The notes beneath the pieces are model-generated. The model was given only the letters and a program-made list of their open reading frames with translations. It was not told where the DNA came from and ran no database searches. From Rhyacophila brunnea (Eukaryota; Arthropoda; Insecta; Trichoptera; Rhyacophilidae): a stretch of DNA of 64,000 nucleotides. The stretch is from the NCBI GenBank assembly GCA_022495005.1, contig JAGYXB010001010.1:186001-250000 (forward strand), given 5' to 3'. Of this stretch, positions 1 through 11,043 are shown piece by piece (position 1 is the first letter of the stretch; each line of letters begins with the position of its first letter). A program made the translations under genes and the position numbers.

Positions 1-75
1 TAATAGGTAGAAGATAAAGTTTTTACCTACTTTATTTTATTGATATGTTATATAAGTTAGAGTTAATTGTATTAA

Positions 76-175
76 TTGTGAGTGTGTATTTGCCTTTTGG
101 TGAGTGTACATAGTGCCTGAATATGCCGAAAGGCGAAACTCGGGTCGTAAATAACGATTCAAATGGAATCAAACA
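76..175 (+). repeat. Dispersed repeat, copy 1 (GGCGAAAC family)
   Basis: The segment carries the words GTACATAGTGCCTGA, AAAGGCGAAAC, GGGTC and AAATAACGATTCAAATGGAAT in order. The same series occurs in reverse at 52389-52470 and 58216-58304, and its 3' part at 56308-56334. No open frame spans it. A family with one conserved stretch and ragged edges fits the 3' untranslated end of a non-LTR retrotransposon, but that assignment is inference. Confidence 0.6.
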
Positions 176-1990
176 AAACTTAAATCCATGAAAATTTAAA
201 TAAATATTTCATTTCTCAATGCTTAGGATTCATTATTTCAAATAGTTCATTCATGCTTCCCTCAGTGATATTATTTTTACTTTCAGTATCAACTTTACTT
301 CCATTGTTCATTTAACCATAATAATATATTTTCTTTGTCTAATTTTTTAAACTCTATATTATAATAATATGCCTGATTTTTATAATAATATGCAAACATG
401 TATCGTTAATAAAAAAAATATTTTCTTTATTGCTTTTAAAGACAAAACCAATGTGCAATGCTTTAACTTTATAATACAAAAATAAATCGTATATACATAG
501 TAATAAAACCGATAATATTGATAGGCAAACCTATTGAATAAAATATGACAACATTCTATCTTCGGTGAGATATATCATTTCAACCAATATTTTGATACCG
601 CAATCCGGCCGTATTTGAACGACTATCATATTTGATTTTCGGATACCAATTCTGGCAAATGCCAACTGAATTACTCTATTGAAAATGCCACGTACATTAT
701 TGGATAACTGCTTTGAGACAAATATCGGTTCAAGATACCTTTGTTATCCTGATACTTCAGAGTTATTCAACGTGCATTATGAATGACTAAATATGATTAG
801 TTTCTTTTACTAAGATTTAAAAATATATACAATGTTGTATTTTTAAATTAACAGTTTTCTGATACTTAAAAAATGATGTTAGTTGAATAGATGAATGTAT
901 TAGTATTAGATGATAGAAAATCATAATATACTTACCGAAACAATGGAATAATAACTCGTGAATTGTGCAATTATTTAAATTTTAATATAATTTTTAACAC
1001 TTTTGTGTTGATGGTGTGCTTTCACGTTGGAATTTTAATTACAAATTGCGCAGTAATATTGAAAAACGATGATGTATTCCGTAAGTTTCAAAAGATATCA
1101 AGTCTCCAGGAAGCTGGAGATATTTTACAAATTATTATGTATTAAATAGATAGGTAGTGTATACGCTTCACTACTTTGCACTCCGTCTCTAGGATGGAAA
1201 TGATATAATATATTCTAAAAATATTTTTTTTTACATATAATATTATCCATTTATTTATTTATTACTACATATTATATTAATAAAAGTAAATATCATTTGA
1301 TCCAATTTTATGCGAGGTAATCAGGCAATGAGACATATCACTTCAGTGTAGTAAAAAGTGCAAAAAAGTTCAAAGTTATATAAAACGTACCTATACCTAA
1401 TATGCATTCTTAGGATTGCCATATTGTTTCGTGACTGCACTTTACAACCCAACAAATAATTTAACATTACTTTCAAATTATCACATTTCTTAACATTCAA
1501 CATGTTTAAAGTTTTTGTTGGTTAGTATAAAATAAATAAAATAAAAAAGCCTTTTTATTTCTTACAAACAAAAGTAAATGACAGTTAAATGTCTATATCT
1601 AATGAATATATATTTAACCTATGAATATATATATTATGTATATATATCTATCTATGGTTGTATTATCTACTTATTTTCTAATTTATATAATATTAATAAT
1701 TATTTTATTTTTTTTGTATAATACATATTATACATATTAAGATTTATTTTTATTTTTGTATATACTACTATTAGATTATGTTTATAAATTGAAAAATGGT
1801 ATGTAATTAGTTTGTTTGGTTTGTGAGAACCCCTCTTCGGGTGAAGGCCTCCTCCAAAGTAACATAATCTATTAAAATATTATCAAACATTGGTCGTTTG
1901 ATAAAATGGAATTTTATATAATAATAATGATATTTGACTATTTTTACACTATTACACTATTTTTAATATGTAGTTATAATAGCAATATTA
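176..1990. other. AT-rich stretch without recognised features
   Basis: I see only AT-rich sequence. It includes (AT)n-like runs around 1604-1660 and two open frames of about 60 codons (963-1145 plus, 1321-1503 minus) with no recognisable motif. Nothing supports a gene. Confidence 0.6.
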
Positions 1991-1993
1991 TCC

Positions 1994-2145
1994 TTTATGT
2001 TGTTAGCTGTCACTTCGTGGTGGAAATACGTTGTATTAATTATTAAAATAAAACACAGTCAGTATTTAGTACTATTGCCGCATTTTTATTATTATTTTGG
2101 ACCGTTTTCGTTCATTTTGGAGGGACACTGTCAAATATTATTTAT
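1994..2145 (+). repeat. Palindrome-family repeat, forward copy
   Basis: Shares the order GTTAGCTGTCA, GGTGGAA, TTGTATT, AAAACACA, TAGTACTATT, TTGGACCGTTTTCGT and GGGACACTGTC with the left arm of the palindrome at 2407-2660. It is diverged from that copy. The reverse-oriented part at 3085-3175 resembles its complement, so three members of one family lie within 1.2 kb. Confidence 0.55.
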
Positions 2146-2406
2146 ATTTTTTTTTCTGTAAGAATTGATAGGTACCTACTATTCCAAAAATATATCAGAT
2201 ACTTACTTGTTGTCGTCAAAAGGTTTCTTTAATCAACTTTAACCAGAGAAGAGTATGTTGCGTATAGTATATGATAAAATAATAATATTTCGTTTTTACT
2301 ATGAACAAATAGTATTTTTGTCAATAAATTTAATGTTTATACAAGTCTACCAATTATTTTGTTCTGTATTTCCGTTATGTTTTTTGATAATATAATTCTT
2401 TTATTT

Positions 2407-2660
2407 TGTTAACTGTCAATTCATGGTGGAACTGCATTGTATTGTTGTTTTTATTTAATAAAACGCAATTTTTTTATAGTACTTATTCCACTTTTAAATT
2501 ATATATTAGGACCGGTTTCGTCCGCCTCAATGGGACATTTTCAACTGAATTCAGTGGAAAATGTCCCACTGAGGCGGACGAAACCGGTCCTAATATATTA
2601 AATAAAAGTGGAATAAGTACTATAAAAAAATTGCGTTTTATTAAATAAAAACAACAATTA
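2407..2660. repeat. Long near-perfect palindrome
   Basis: The two arms (about 2442-2550 and 2551-2658) are almost exact reverse complements centred on the GAATTC at 2548-2553. Words such as AGGACCGGTTTCGTCCGCCT on the left return in complement on the right, and the outer arms match down to TTGTTGTTTTTATTTAATAA. No spacer loop is left. It is best read as a foldback or miniature inverted-repeat element of the family seen at 1994 and 3085. The 80-codon open frame across it is a by-product of the repeat. Confidence 0.85.
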
Positions 2661-3084
2661 ATAATATATTTTTATTGTAAATTTATAAATTAATTAAGTA
2701 CTTACACCTATTATATATGTCTAAATATTATGATGTTATTACATATTTTTCTGTCTTGTGAAATATGAATCTTGTTAGCAATAAAGATGATTTTCCATTG
2801 TAATTATTTTAAATTGTACCTATTGTTTTATGTTTACAAGTAATGGCTTATTATTTAATTCCTTATAACTGTTTATAATGAAAATATTAATATTCATTTT
2901 ATTCAGCTTAATTACCCCTAAATTCGGAAATAATAAGGTATTCTGATAAGTTACCTATGTAAATGTATTTGATTTATTTTAAACAGTCAATTTCTTAGAA
3001 GTATATTTAATTATTATTCATATTTCCAAAACATAGTTTTGTTTTTTAGTATTATAAACATCTTCTCAATTTTACATCCTTAAT
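2661..3084. other. AT-rich stretch, nothing recognised
   Basis: Low-complexity AT-rich sequence between two members of the palindrome family. No open frame or motif was seen. Confidence 0.5.
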
Positions 3085-3175
3085 TTGTTGACAGTGTCAC
3101 TCTAAAACAGACAAAACCGGTCTAAAATAATGTTTAAAAAGTGGAACTAAATATTGTGTTTTATTTCAATTAATC
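3085..3175 (-). repeat. Palindrome-family repeat, reverse copy
   Basis: Contains GACAGTGTCAC, ACAAAACCGGTCTAAAATAA, AAGTGGAACTAA and TGTTTTATTT. These are the complements, in reverse order, of the words at 2055-2140. It may be the right end of a larger inverted structure beginning near 1994, with the tighter palindrome inserted between. Confidence 0.5.
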
Positions 3176-3817
3176 TCAATAACTATTTATTTGAAACTCG
3201 ACCTATTTCAATATAAACGACGATGTATTATTGTACATACGATAATAATAAAACCACGCCACACTATCCGTTCCATATGAACCTTATTTGACAGTCACTG
3301 CAAGAATTGCATTATGAACAAAGGAGAAATTGAACATTACTAGCTTGGATACTATGGGAGTAATCTTTTTGTCTCTGTACTACGCGAAGCACTGCGTTCT
3401 AGATAATATCACATGGAAAATAAAATACTACAATACCCTTTGACTTTTTATTTCGATTCCATACATCTATCTATTCAGTTTTCTCCCTGCTGCAAACCGT
3501 TCGGTGATTTTATCTGACATTGTTTATTGAAAAACTTTTTGCTGCGAATTACATTTTGAGTGGCCAATAGAAAGAAACAAAAGTAATGTCGCCATGAGAG
3601 AAAATTAAACTCGAGATTGGATGCAGTTTTATGCCTTCATTGGACCATACAAATTAAATAAACAGTCTAGCCCTTTCGCAGCCTCGTAAATTCGCATCGG
3701 AGTAATTTGTTTTGTGACTATTGCACGGATTTATTTTTCATTTTTGGAAAGTTTTGATCACAATTTATCTTGAATAGATATTTTTCAATGTGATTTGTTC
3801 GTGATAATGTATTTTTA
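3176..3817. other. Unremarkable sequence
   Basis: Slightly richer in GC than its surroundings at 3600-3720, but without open frames, tandem structure or a match elsewhere in the window. Confidence 0.45.
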
Positions 3818-3819
3818 CA

Positions 3820-4285
3820 ACGTTTTTATTAGCTCGTATTCTTGTTTGTCCAGTACAAATCTTGCAATCGATTTTTAACTAACTTCCCGACTAGCTAGAC
3901 ATTTGAAACTTTTAGAATATATCAGAACACGATGCCAATGCATTCTTTTAATACTTTTAGCCATCTTTAAGCAGAAATGAATTCATTTTCAGTTAATTCT
4001 GTTTTATATGGAAAGTTATTTCAGAAAAATCCGTAAAAAGTAAATGACTATGATTGGTTGTTAAGGGGGTGGTCCTAGCAACTAAATTATTAATATATAC
4101 GTGCGTTACTATGGAAATCAAAATGAAATGTCAAAATGACATTTCAGTATTCTATATTATTTGTTTGTTTTTTATTTACTTCATACCAAGTACAAGTTTG
4201 AGCATATTGAGCATAATTATTCAACAGAAAATTTAAAAACGTTGTATATAAAAAGTTCTTTTTATCTTGTATTTTTTATTTAATA
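3820..4285 (+). repeat. Dispersed repeat, partner of 45038-45504
   Basis: From TTAGCTCGTATT through TGCAATCGATTTTTAACTAA, GGGGGTGGTCCTAGCAACTA and GTGCGTTACTATGGAAATCA to AAAAGTTCTTTTTATCTTGT, this segment recurs in reverse complement at 45038-45504 with a few substitutions and one divergent internal patch (about 4165-4205). It holds a small palindrome at 4125-4145. A 60-codon open frame (4054-4236) lies inside but is not preserved in the partner. Type unknown: the ends show no clear TIRs. Confidence 0.75.
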
Positions 4286-5250
4286 ATGCCAGTGAAACTA
4301 TCGGTACAAAAAGTTTTGAAACATGAAATGTATTGATGTATTTATTAATGACTAAACGAGATATAATTTTATTTTAAAAATGTATTGGTAAATCGGATTG
4401 AAATATGTGACATCTGTGTATTAAAAATAATAAGCGTTTACTTTGTAACTTCGAAATATAACCAGTATACCGTCAAATAATAGAAGACATTGGTGGCGCT
4501 TTTTGCAGTGAACTGTAATTTAAAGGTGCTGGTTGATAAATTACGTATCTAGGGGGGTTAACAGGATGCCCGACATTTACCTTTTTTGTTGAGAGGGCTG
4601 GCGCGCGCTGGAGTCAGTTCGGTGTTTACGCACTCACGCACTGGTAAACGGATGGTTCGGAATATCACTCTCATGGTTTCACTATGGTTATGGGATGAAT
4701 GATGATGACAAGTTCAGGATGGATGAAAGACGCGACTTTCGCTCAAACCGTTTTAGATTTAGCGCAACGAAGGTCGAATAGATGTGTTTTGTCTGAGTCA
4801 CTCTGTGGTTAACAACGACTTAGCTTTGACAAGTCTAGGCGCGCCCGCTGTCTTGGTGTAACTAAACTTAACTGAATCACGATAAACTCATGACCCGTGA
4901 ATACTGGTCGCCTGGTATTGCGACAATATCTGAGGATTTGAAGGTATGATAATATAGTATAATACATATGGATAAGAATGAAAGTAACCATAATTGACCC
5001 AACCAAAAATTAATAAACATTAATTAGTTTTATTTTAAGAATACCGGTAAACTTTTATTAGTTAAATCTTCAGCACCTTGTCTTCACTATTATTTTAGCT
5101 TACCCACTTAAATATTAACATAAATAAACATGGAAATTTAATTGAAATTAATTAATGATTGCACTAATCTATATGAATATTGGGCTAAGCAATCAGCATT
5201 TCACATTTAAATATTATGTTGAGGCCCTATGTATACTAAACTTGGGGATA
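4286..5250. other. Non-repetitive stretch with a GC-elevated block at about 4570-4870
   Basis: The block holds GGCGCGCGCTGG, then GTCAGTTCGGTG, which resembles an arthropod initiator (TCAGT), and CTGGTAAAC, which resembles a splice donor. The initiator-like and donor-like words are short and could arise by chance. No open frame with a recognisable protein is present. The rest is AT-rich. Confidence 0.25.
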
Positions 5251-5800
5251 CACATCACGGTAGATGGCTTTTTGCAGAGCTAGCTCGCTATCCGAATGAA
5301 AATGGCTGGAGCAACGTTCAACTCGATGCGGAGTATCTGGAACTCACGATGGTACTCGGTTAAAACTAAATTCCGTCTATTCGAAGCTTGCATTCTGACG
5401 GTGCTGCTTTACAGTAGCGAATCATGGCACCTTTAGAAGGCTCAGAGCAATCGTATACTGAGCTTCGAAAACAGATGTTTGCGATGGATACTGGGTGTGC
5501 GGTGGTATGACTTTAGCAGCATCGAGGAGATAAGAGAACGCACAAAGCAGCCTATTATCACGCTGAGAGTGAAGAGGCGACGTTGGACCTGGCTCGGCCA
5601 CGTACTGCGGATGCCAGAAGAGAACCTTTACCTGGCTTGCATGTTCTTCAATCCAACCGGATTCCGGTGTCCTGGAAGGCCGCTAAATACTATCCATATA
5701 GTCTATATAGCAAAGCTATGTGATGCTGGTTTGACCTGGAGCGACAGGGATTCTTGGAGGCACCTCGTGGTGTCCATATGCTCCAATTAAGGGGCGGATA
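5251..5800 (+). pseudogene. Non-LTR retrotransposon reverse transcriptase, C-terminal tail, family A (decayed)
   Basis: Translation in shifting frames gives the region after the reverse-transcriptase core of non-LTR elements: a stretch reading RMKMAGATFN, then SVKTKFRLFEACIL, TVLLYSSESW, RWILGVRWYDF, and finally the basic segment RRRWTWLGHVLRMPEEN followed by a GRP motif. The clean open part is 5479-5790 (103 codons, ending near SICSN). Frameshifts upstream and the absence of the polymerase and endonuclease domains mark it as 5'-truncated and dead. A (TA)n tail follows at 5814-5829, as is usual at non-LTR 3' ends. Copies: 51231-51800, 25521-26420 and 58950-59020. Confidence 0.85.
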
Positions 5801-5805
5801 TTGCC

Positions 5806-6650
5806 AAAGAAGAATATATATATATATAGAGATTGACTGTTAAATTACTATGAGATGGCACAACAATTAATAAAGTACACTCACTGCATACTGGCAAATA
5901 TAATAATTCTTCAGACGACTTCTGTTAACAATTTTCTGGTGCCATATTTTTGACTCATTTTTGTCTTTCTATCGATTCCGATTAGCATAATAATATCATC
6001 ATATTATATTACATATTATATTTAAAATCATTCGTAACTAATTTATGTTTTATTTTGGAAATATTTTTGTATATTTTAGGAATATATTATAAAAATGACA
6101 GCCCAGAATAGTGAGATACATAGAATTTTTGACATAGAAACATTAGTTTAAGAGCAATTTTCACATTATATAGGTTTCGTTTCATAACAAGATTTTTTTT
6201 ATTTAAAAAAAATTAAATGCTGGCATGCATAGTATAAATATAAAATGAATTTAAATATAATAAAATAGTATTATAAAAGCATCTAGGAAATTACCTGTCA
6301 CAAAAAATGTGATGACATAATCTCCGGATAAAATAAAGAAAAAACTCTCATAAAACAGCAACTTTCGAACGTTACACGTGTTAGGGGTAGGTAATTCACA
6401 CCCCCACAGTTCTCCTCCTTTCTTCCAAAGCTTAATACGTTTGACTAATGCTTACTCAGTAAGTGGCCGACCGCTAAATAGGAGAATTCTCAAGCGTTAG
6501 TTTTACGTCTTGTCAGAATTGGCACATAAACTTTTTCCTCAACATTGACTACAGTGGTGTGCTTTTCTTGTTTGACAAATTAGAACATACACGACTGTAA
6601 ATCCCAGATAGTGCTTCCGGAGATCGATTATGTGAGATGCCAAAGTATTT
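5806..6650. other. AT-rich stretch after the retrotransposon tail
   Basis: Starts with a short (TA)n run and continues without open frames. GC rises mildly near 6400-6620 without recognisable structure. Confidence 0.45.
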
Positions 6651-6655
6651 TTTTG

Positions 6656-7971
6656 AAGTTATACTTCTTTTGGCGCGTTTGGGAAAACAGATCAGAGTGT
6701 ATTTTTGGCGTGTGACAAAGTTGCGCGCGCCGATGTAACACGTTTGGCATGTGACGAAGGTCCGCGCGCCGATGCAACAAAATTTATTATTATGATTATA
6801 TTCATTTCGGTCTCAGGGGTACATGCGCATGCGCATAGTGTCATTTAGTTAGTCGTTCAATAAAACAACTAAGTAAACAGCACGTGTTGTAAACATAACC
6901 AATAATGTGTCATAATAAACATAGGTAGGTATATGTTTATAAACAAATTTCTGGAGATTAACATTCTACACTGTTAATTTATATTCACAAAACTTTATTT
7001 ATATTGGAGTGTATATTTATTTTTCATTGTAAAGATTGTGTATCAAGATTTGAGGCTATATTTATGTAAGTATTATTTATAAGTATAATTATATATATAT
7101 ACATAAATAAATTTTGTGAATGTTGAGTTGGTAATTAATTCAAAAAATATATTAAAATTTGATCTTTTATTAATTCATCATGGGCACTATTGAATTGAGT
7201 ATAACTGCTGTATAGGGAAGATGAGTTTTGGTCCAATACAATAATTAAATTACAGTTATCATGTGTTATATGGGACACAGATGAATCGCGTACGTTTTCA
7301 TCAACCTAATCCACTGTAATATTAATAGACTCTTAGGTAACGGCTTATTTTGTTTTGTTTTCATAGACACAGTATCGGGTTCCCCGATACGTACAACAAG
7401 TAGTAGTTCTTCCCCACTAAGGCAGTTAGTTGATAATACTAAAAAAATCGGTGTGTGTACTTATGTACGCGCGTTAGAATTTATACTTCTTTGGCGTAAC
7501 AAAACAAAAACAAAACTTGTGATAAACTAGATTATTTGACTAGCGCTTAATTATGTTGTTAAATTACACACTCAAGAAAAGGGACCGCTTATTGGAACGC
7601 CGTTGGTTTATTTCTATACACTTTAACTTATATTATTAACTTATATAATGGTTTCTCGTTGTTTTTATTTTTAAAGTACCAACTGTCACTCTGATGTTAC
7701 TCGTTTGTTTACGTAAGGAATTGCAAATGGCCAACAATAATAAATTCGCTGCCTAGGCAACGGAACAAATCTAAACTATAATATAATACTGTATAATCGT
7801 CATGATTGCAGTATCATACTGTGGCGTAAAGGTAGAGCGTTCGGCTGATAACCAAACAATCGGTGGTTCGAATCCAATCGAGTGCGTTTTTTTTTTCATG
7901 TGAAAAAAGATATGTGTTACATGTCACACGCAAAAAATACACTCTGATCTGATTTTAAAGAAGTATAACTT
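6656..7971. mobile_element. Putative 1.3 kb element with terminal inverted repeats enclosing a tRNA-like sequence
   Basis: The left end reads AAGTTATACTTCTTT, then CAGATCAGAGTGTATTTTT and GCGTGTGAC. The right end (7922-7971) is the complement, GTCACACGC, AAAAATACACTCTGATCTG, AAAGAAGTATAACTT. A third, partial copy of the terminus lies inside at 7475-7500. Just within the left terminus, GCGCGCCGATG occurs twice (6725 and 6764). No transposase frame was seen, so the element would be nonautonomous. The tRNA-like segment at 7822-7886 sits close to the right terminus. No clear target duplication was found. Confidence 0.55.
7822..7886 (+). repeat. tRNA-like sequence (degenerate, SINE-type head)
   Basis: TGGCGTAAAGGTAGAGCG resembles a D-arm and A box. 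CTGATAA sits in an imperfect anticodon stem-loop with GAT at the anticodon position, and GGTTCGAATCC is a good B box. The acceptor stem does not pair with the sequence upstream, so this is not a functional tRNA gene. A run of ten T follows, as at RNA polymerase III terminators. Confidence 0.55.
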
Positions 7972-8284
7972 AGAATTATAAATTTTTTTCAGGTGGGTAC
8001 GTGAATCTTCTGATCATGCAATTATACATATTTGATGTTGTAAAAGAATTTTAAAAAGTTTGTGGGGTGAGTGAGGCATCTAGGAATTGTGTTTAATTGA
8101 ACATTTCTATTTTTTTATTGACATAATATTGGTGATTAATACAACTCAGTTCTAATCATTCTTCTATTATTATTGTCCATATTATAATATATTTGTGATC
8201 TAATAGGTCGCAAAAAAATGTGAGTATCCGATTTACCGTCGGACAAAACGACCATAATTAAGTAGTACCTAAAGCCGGGTACTT
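7972..8284. other. AT-rich spacer
   Basis: No open frame or repeat was recognised. Confidence 0.4.
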
Positions 8285-8409
8285 ATTAGCGAGCCGTGAC
8301 TGTAACCAACTCTAGATGCGAAATAATTATTTATTAGGCTCGCGAACAATTTTTTTGGCGTCCATACTGGTTACTGTATCTACAACGGTCACAGTTACGG
8401 CTCGCTAAT
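8285..8409. mobile_element. 125 bp miniature inverted-repeat element
   Basis: The left end ATTAGCGAGCCGTGACTGT is matched in complement by ACAGTTACGGCTCGCTAAT at the right end, with one mismatch. Internally AGGCTCGCGAACA repeats part of the terminus. Flanking duplications are not obvious. The length and the lack of coding sequence fit a miniature inverted-repeat transposable element (MITE). Confidence 0.7.
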
Positions 8410-8616
8410 GAATATTAGATGGCATTAGATGCATGAATAAAACCATATTTTTTAGTATGATATTCTTATTACGTATCCATTGGAAGTAGGTATTATAATA
8501 ATTTTCAAACACAAAGCTACTGAAAACTTAGAATACAGCTACAGAATTCACTTAACAATTTATCTTTTCTTGCTCGTTCCCCCATGGCTGAGAATCGTGA
8601 TCAGCTTTGAATTTTG

Positions 8617-8880
8617 TCATTTTTGAGCGACCAAGACTTTACATCCCTTTTGATCTTCTGCTTCTCTGCCCCCAGTTATCTCCTTCACTTGGTCGCTCCA
8701 ATGCGCCGACGCTCTTCCTATGCTTCGCCTTCCCTGGAGGTCACTCAAAACCACCAGTCTCTCCAGGTTGTTCGGTCCGCACCGAACAATGTATCCAAAA
8801 AACTGCAGAATACGCCTCAGACATATTGTCGAGAACCGTTCTTTTATCTGCAGTCTCTGGATGATTAACTGGTTCATCAT
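8617..8880 (-). pseudogene. Non-LTR retrotransposon reverse transcriptase, C-terminal tail, family B (RTE-like)
   Basis: The minus strand gives KERFSTICLRRILQFFGYIV, then NLERLVVL, GRRSIGRASAHWSDQVKE and a short acidic-basic end. The ILQFFGHI...G+R.RGR...W.D pattern is that of the segment after the polymerase domain in RTE-clade elements (known from BovB-like families). It lacks everything upstream, so it is a 5'-truncated copy. It lies head to head with the related copy at 9004-9431. Confidence 0.8.
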
Positions 8881-9003
8881 CTGCTATAAATATTATAAAT
8901 AAGTGTAATATATAGTATACTAGATAAAGCTAACTATGTGAAAAAACACGTGTCAGAAAATACTTTTTATTCATGGCGAATTATTACAAATTAGGTAATA
9001 GAT

Positions 9004-9431
9004 CTATACGGAGTCGAGTCGTGGACCCTGAAGGCAAGAGAACGGAAGGCAATTGATGCATTTGAGATGTGGTGTTGGCGTCGAATGCTTCGCATTTCTT
9101 GGACAGAGCACAGGACGAACCAGTCAATCATCCAGAAACTGAAGGTAAAGGAACGGCTCTCGACGATATTATGTCTGAGAAGAATTCTGCAGTTTTTGGA
9201 CATATTGTCAGGCGCGGACCGGACAACCTGGAGAGACTGGTAGTTTTGGGTAGCCTCCAGGGAAGGCGAAGCAGAGGAAGAGCGTCTGCGCGATGGAGCG
9301 ACCAAGTGAAAGAGCTGACTGGGGGCACCATCCATTCTGCCCTGAAAGAAGCGGAAGATCGAGAAGGATGGAAAGTCTTGATCGCTCAAAGGATGGCGAA
9401 ATTTAAATGTGGTCACGATCCTCAGCCATGA
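9004..9431 (+). pseudogene. Non-LTR retrotransposon reverse transcriptase, C-terminal tail, family B (RTE-like)
   Basis: Reads LYGVESWTLKARERKAIDAF, then MWCWRRMLRISWTEHRTNQS and KVKERLSTI. After a single-base frameshift near 9196 it continues as FGHIVRRGPDNLERLVVL and GRRSRGRASARWSDQVKEL. The YGVESW / WCWRRMLR / HRTNQS series is diagnostic of the RTE-type C-terminal region. It is longer than the copy at 8617-8880 and retains a segment missing there (about codons TIHSALKEAEDREGWK). It ends with TGA at 9429-9431. No polymerase domain precedes it. Confidence 0.85.
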
Positions 9432-10320
9432 GTGCACGACCAAGAAGAGGTAATAGATATTTTTTATGAAACAGAATAATCTCTTTTTACATTAAATTCT
9501 TTCTACGAATAATACACAAGATTAAATAATGTTATATTCTTAATTGAACACATTATAATATTATAATCTGGAACAATGACAGCGAGATAATTGTTAGAAG
9601 AAGAAAACATATTTATACCAGATGGGATATAAATCCACATCTATCGCAAGCTTCTATAGCGTGTGCCTGTAGTTTCTGAGGTTATATTAATAAAAAAAAA
9701 AATTTTTATACTTACGAAGAATATGTATTTATTGTCTGATTAATACACTGAAAAAAATATTTATTTAAAAGTGGATTATTTAGAGTTGACGATGGCAAAA
9801 ATAATAATGCAGTCCTTCGTAGTAAAGCAATTTAAAAAAATCATTTAGAATTTATCTTGCAGAAAATATTCCCGTGCCTCCACTGGAATTCGCCAAAGTT
9901 GCTAAGATGTTCCATGGTATTTGAGAATTTTCCTCGCAATGCCACTGATTATATAAACAGGTCTCCTGTTCTCCTAATGGCGTAATTTGCTCGCGTATAA
10001 TTTTTCCGTTTTCAAACTGACTCGATCTATGACACGGAAAATTTTGACGCCACTCTCAGGCGTCAACAACCGTTGAGACAAGAGCATAAATGTGTGACCG
10101 GTATTATTACTATTCTATCATTAAACAAAACAGCTATACAATACAGTCCATAATATTCGGATCATTAAATGGACACAATAGGTTAAAGGATATAATCATT
10201 ATCAATATACACCAATATTATAATAAATTGATCTTAAAACTTTAGAGTTTCTAACAATTATACAAATTATTACAATACATACTTTTTCATTAAATTATTC
10301 AAGAATGTCACAATGGTTAT
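9432..10320. other. Mostly unremarkable; possible solo terminus at about 9485-9530
   Basis: The words ACGAATAATACACAAGATTAAATAAT resemble the terminus of the tRNA-bearing element family at 12066, 13283 and 36268. The remainder, including a mildly GC-elevated patch at 9870-10080, has no open frame or recognised repeat. Confidence 0.35.
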
Positions 10321-11043
10321 TTAAGGAGGGACATGCGCAGCGTACGTCAAAATGGAGCTTTTATGCTATTTTCAAAGCATGATCCTGGATATTCCTTAAA
10401 CGTTGTAGATAATCTATTTACATAATTTTGAAGCCTTATTATCCCTTATATTTATTTTAAACATATTTTGATTTTAGTATTTTTATTACATAAAATAGTA
10501 TTCTTTTAAACCTCTCGCTCTAATGTTTTAGAATATAGTCATATTTCAGTACGTCCATGTGAAGTGGTGTTAAGATTTTTTATGTTTATTAATTTTTAAA
10601 GGCATTTATAAAACCATTAGTAAAATTTGTGTCGACATTATTATAGTGAAATATTTACAATAAAAAATTATATTGATAATCTCTGTGATCCCAAATTTGA
10701 CAAGAAATGGGCATTTTATTATTCAAAAAATGGGGAACATTTACACATTTAAAGATACTTTTAAAGATATTGATTATAAGCAATGTCTTTGACCATTCAA
10801 ATGTGATAAACATTCTACGAATAATGTTTGCTTTATAATAATTATTGACCTAAGAGTGAGGTAGTATTTTTTTGAAATGCGCCATTTCTATTGGCATTTC
10901 CCAGTGGCTAAGCTACAACATACGGCCCTAGCCATAAATTGACAAACGGTAAATGAAGTAGGGAGTAAGATCATAGTAACGCGCGTGTTTGAACATGTAC
11001 CGTTAAAAAAAACGGTTAGGTTATGTCCAGGATCATGCTTAGC
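10321..11043 (+). mobile_element. Foldback element, incomplete copy (one arm)
   Basis: Begins with TTAAGGAGGGACATGC and runs collinearly with 20251-20945: GATCCTGGA, TTAAACGTTGTAGATAAT, CCTCTCGCTC, ATCCCAAATTTGACA, TACGGCC.TAGCCATAAATTGACAAA and CGCGCGTGTTTGAACATGTAC. At about 11010 the centre CGGTTAGG is followed directly by TGTCCAGGATCATGC, which belongs near the far end of the other arm. The second arm is therefore almost wholly deleted. Confidence 0.8.

Noticed and set aside
2406..2648. 80-codon frame
   Set aside because: It runs through both arms of a palindrome, so it reflects DNA symmetry rather than coding.
4590..4660. Core promoter with initiator and downstream element
   Set aside because: The initiator word is short and the downstream element matches the consensus only partly, so it is kept as a remark in the region entry.
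7822..7886. Functional isoleucine tRNA gene
   Set aside because: The acceptor stem does not pair and the T stem has a mismatch, so only the internal promoter boxes are credible.
9069..9431. 120-codon plus-strand frame read as a host gene
   Set aside because: Only its second half matches the RTE-like tail. The first half is an out-of-frame reading, joined by a frameshift near 9196.
8991..9443. 150-codon minus-strand frame, the longest in the window
   Set aside because: It is the antisense of the RTE-like tail on the plus strand, and its residues match no family.
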